From NCBI GenBank assembly GCA_963678705.1, contig OY783208.1:6758001-6822000 (forward strand): 64,000 nucleotides of DNA, in the 5' to 3' direction. The translations under genes were made by a program, and so were the position numbers. This DNA comes from Panorpa germanica (lineage: Eukaryota; Arthropoda; Insecta; Mecoptera; Panorpidae). A model generated the notes under the pieces. It ran no database searches. It was not told where the DNA came from and saw nothing but the letters and a program-made list of their open reading frames with translations. Of the stretch, positions 61,589 to 64,000 are shown piece by piece (the first letter of the stretch is position 1; each line of letters opens with the position of its first letter).

Positions 61589-62519
61589 GGTAATTATTTA
61601 GATTACCGACCAATGTTGTTTTTGACTTTGTAAAAAAACTACTGCATATTTTTAGGTTTTATTATGCTTATTGTATTCTCAAAACATGTCAAAATCACTA
61701 CGTTATAATTATTTTACCACTTTTAATTAAGAAATAGAAGATATTGAGGGTTAAAGTTGACTAAAAAATGTGATATTTGACAACATTTTACACATAATTT
61801 CGTTAATATTGGCCAGTGTAATACCTACTTCCCAAGATTCAAACCAACTGTAAATATATGTGATTTGTTTGAATATATGATAAAATAAATTTACAAATAA
61901 TTTAAATATGTGATCTCAAATATTCAAAAAAGCGCGGTGCTTTTAAATACTTAATTTTACATGTTCTAATTTAGTAATTATATAGATGTAGGGTTTACAC
62001 TAGTTCGATAAAAAGATATAAATAAAGATAAAGATAAATATAGCAGATGTGGTGGGAGTAGAAAGAACGGAGGGATGGGAGAGAGAGGGGGAGGCTTAAA
62101 AAAGAGAAAGGAATGGAATGGCGATCGAGGAGGCAAAAAGAAGAAGAGAAGGAGGCGCAAGTGTGGAAGATGAGCTAAGGAGAAGGGACAAAGAGATACA
62201 GCAACAGGAAAGAATGGAAAAAATCGAGAAGAGTAATTACAACACAACATATAAAAGGATTTGTGAGAGAGAGATACCACATTACTTAAGAGAAAAAAAA
62301 GTCAAAAACATGAGAAGGATTGCCAGACTTAGATTGGGAAACGAAGAGAAATGATTCCTATATACATTCAAACTTAAAACTAAACTTTATCAATTTATTA
62401 AAACTTAAAATTATTCTAGACTTGTGCTACTTCCAAAAGTGAAGAATTTAGAGTGAGAAAAAAATTTTTGTGATAAGAAAAGGTGATTTTGGTATAAAAA
62501 AAAAGAAAAAGCGCGGCGC
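61589..62519. mobile_element. TIR element with captured LINE-tail fragment (copy 2, truncated)
   Basis: Homologous to 8882-9949 in inverse orientation. It starts GGTAATTATTTAGATTACCG at 61589 and shares the block TTTGTAAAAAAACTACTGCA and the AAAAAGCGCGG words. The right end beyond GCGCGGCGC at about 62519 is missing, so no target duplication can be read. Confidence 0.7.
62118..62354 (+). pseudogene. LINE ORF2 C-terminal fragment carried by the TIR element
   Basis: An open frame of 78 aa: [30 protein letters not shown] and [11 protein letters not shown]. The YK.I...IPxYLR and AR.RxGNE pattern is that of the region just before the terminal zinc motif of R1/Jockey-type LINE ORF2 proteins. Copy 1 has the same frame broken by a TAG where this copy reads Tyr (IPHYLREK). 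It is unlikely to be expressed, but the conservation is worth noting. Confidence 0.5.
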
Positions 62520-64000
62520 AAAAATGGAAAATGGTATACCTTCCTAATGGTATATATATTAATATATATAAAAAAAATTTAAGAAAAATATATTATATAA
62601 AAATATTAACTTTATTTTCCATATATTTTTTTTAACAATATATACAATAACAATACATATATTTTGAACAATAGTTATGTAGTTAGAGTTTGCAATTTTC
62701 TTTTCTTATACTGTTTACTATGTTTTAAGTTGTCATTTTTACGCGAAGATAAATTATGAATCAATAACTATAGCATATATAATAATTGTTATGACAACAT
62801 TTCTTTTATCTCTAAAGTTTTGCATGTAACTTCAATAATATATTTTCTCTGATTTTGGAGAGAGAAAAAATCTATATCTTGAGACAACTTTTCAACTATT
62901 AAATAATTGTACATCACTAAATTGACTACAGAAGGTGTCGGACAAATAAGGCCTCCACGATCAAGATTTTTTATTAAATTGTATGACTGGTGTAAAGAAA
63001 TTGTCTTATCAATTGGTGAAATTGTATTTAACAATTTTGCATATCTTACTGCCTGCCTTGGTTAAAACAATGTTTTATAAAATATCAGTAATCTCATTAT
63101 AGCTTGTTATTTTCTGTGGTAATAATTTTGGGGCGTATTTTGTTAATTAATGTAGTTTTTATAAAGACCGATAATGTCAAATGTTTATCTATTGCAATAG
63201 AATATTGAATAAATTGTTTAAAAACTCTTTATCTGACTAATACTGCTGTGACCAGCTCTCTGAAACACCGAATTTTCTAATACAATCCAAAAGGGTTATG
63301 TTATTAATTCTACGATCGGTATTATAGGCATTCGCTGAATTCATACTGTTTATGATCGCTGAATTCAATAATCAATTACCCCTTTCTTCGGCTTTTGAAT
63401 CGGGAGATAATCAATTTGTTGAAGGGCCCGACGAAGTATTGCTTGAGGAGCAATTTTCAACACTTTTGAGGTAATTTGGAAATACCGAATGAATATAATC
63501 CTTTCTTTAGTCTTTTGACTTCAAGTGTTGCATAATATTCAGGCGTTTCATGCTCGTGATTAAATTTTAATTCATTTACATTTTCAAACATGGATTATTA
63601 GCAGCCCGTGAAGATTTCAATGAGGACAAGTATTTTACAATATTGTGCATAACGTCTTCCGGTTTTTAGGTTTAAGGCACATTCCCCATTAAAGAGTTTA
63701 AGAAACGAACGGATTTTCTAGCAGTTATTTTGAATTTGTGTTTTACAAGAAAAACAATACATAAAATAAACACATATTTTACAAAAATGTTGATATTGTA
63801 CAGAAATTTCGTTCATTTAATTAATTTTATAATTGGTTCTCTGTATATTTATTTATATTTTCATTATTTTATGATTTAGAATAAAGAAATACGTTTCTAA
63901 AATTGACGGCTTGTGTTCCTGTTTTTTTTGTTTTATTCCCAATCCTCCAGATTGGGTCTAGTGAACTCCTGCGTTCGTGGATCCATTTTGTCATAACTAG
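62520..64000. other. AT-rich end of window
   Basis: Mostly unremarkable. The minus-strand frame at 62789-63034 contains LDRGGLICPTPSVVNLVMYN, which recalls the RGGL-P segment near the C-terminus of some P-element/THAP9-like transposases. This is weak. Nothing else is recognised. Confidence 0.35.

Noticed and set aside
62789-63034. P-element/THAP9-type transposase C-terminus
   Set aside because: A single RGGL-P resemblance in an 81-aa frame is too little to call a gene. It is only mentioned in the terminal spacer entry.
1-64000. tRNA or rRNA genes
   Set aside because: No cloverleaf with A and B boxes or rRNA-like sequence was noticed. The tRNA-like matches at 4160 and 31049 are LTR primer-binding sites.

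Overview
The window looks like nuclear DNA of an insect or closely related arthropod. It is AT-rich, has GT-AG introns and holds one multi-exon secreted-protein gene. Most of the rest is transposable elements of many classes. Species cannot be told from the sequence alone.

Layout. 1-4522: a copia-type LTR retrotransposon on the minus strand, its 3' LTR cut by the window edge. Its reverse transcriptase/RNase H is replaced by a piece of coding sequence that reads like a host spectrin-repeat (helical-bundle) protein, fused in frame. 7302-23078: a plus-strand gene of 11 exons encoding a signal peptide, five CCP/sushi modules and a fibrinogen-related C-terminal domain. Its 11.2-kb first intron holds a PIF/Harbinger-type transposon (8370-12007) with two elements nested in it, and a near full-length I-type LINE (12508-18152). 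24802-24999: a first coding exon of a fatty acyl-CoA reductase. 25716-26279: a fold-back MITE. 26947-31744: a gypsy/errantivirus-like LTR element with gag but no pol, inserted in a TA-flanked MITE. 32673-33831: a decayed THAP-type transposase. 33955-35182: a 5'-truncated LINE copy. 37820-39648: a C2H2 zinc-finger gene split cleanly by a hAT element. 60122-60997: its intact paralogue. 61589-62519: a second copy of the TIR element seen at 8882-9949.

42.2-58.6 kb: an endogenous Polinton/Maverick (adintovirus-like) element. It carries protein-primed DNA polymerase B (broken), a retrovirus-type integrase with chromodomain, a DUF8207-like protein, a packaging ATPase, a capsid-associated protein with a parvovirus-type phospholipase A2 domain, an adenain-type protease, the penton-type and hexon-type capsid proteins (hexon frameshifted), a 48-aa overlapping ORF, and four or five accessory genes of unknown function. 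The six hallmark genes (polymerase, integrase, ATPase, protease, two capsid proteins) are all present. Virion genes run rightwards as a tight block from a divergent promoter at about 49.9 kb. Accessory genes run leftwards from a TATA box near 57.34 kb through a predicted leader with three introns of 56-69 nt. An 11-bp-period ACGTAA array sits inside the element (48.92-49.07 kb) and recurs inverted near its right end (about 57.97 kb).

Nested insertions give relative ages. The LTR element is younger than the MITE it split. The hAT is younger than the zinc-finger gene it split. The copia and gypsy-like elements have LTR pairs that are identical or nearly so by eye, so both are recent although neither encodes reverse transcriptase.
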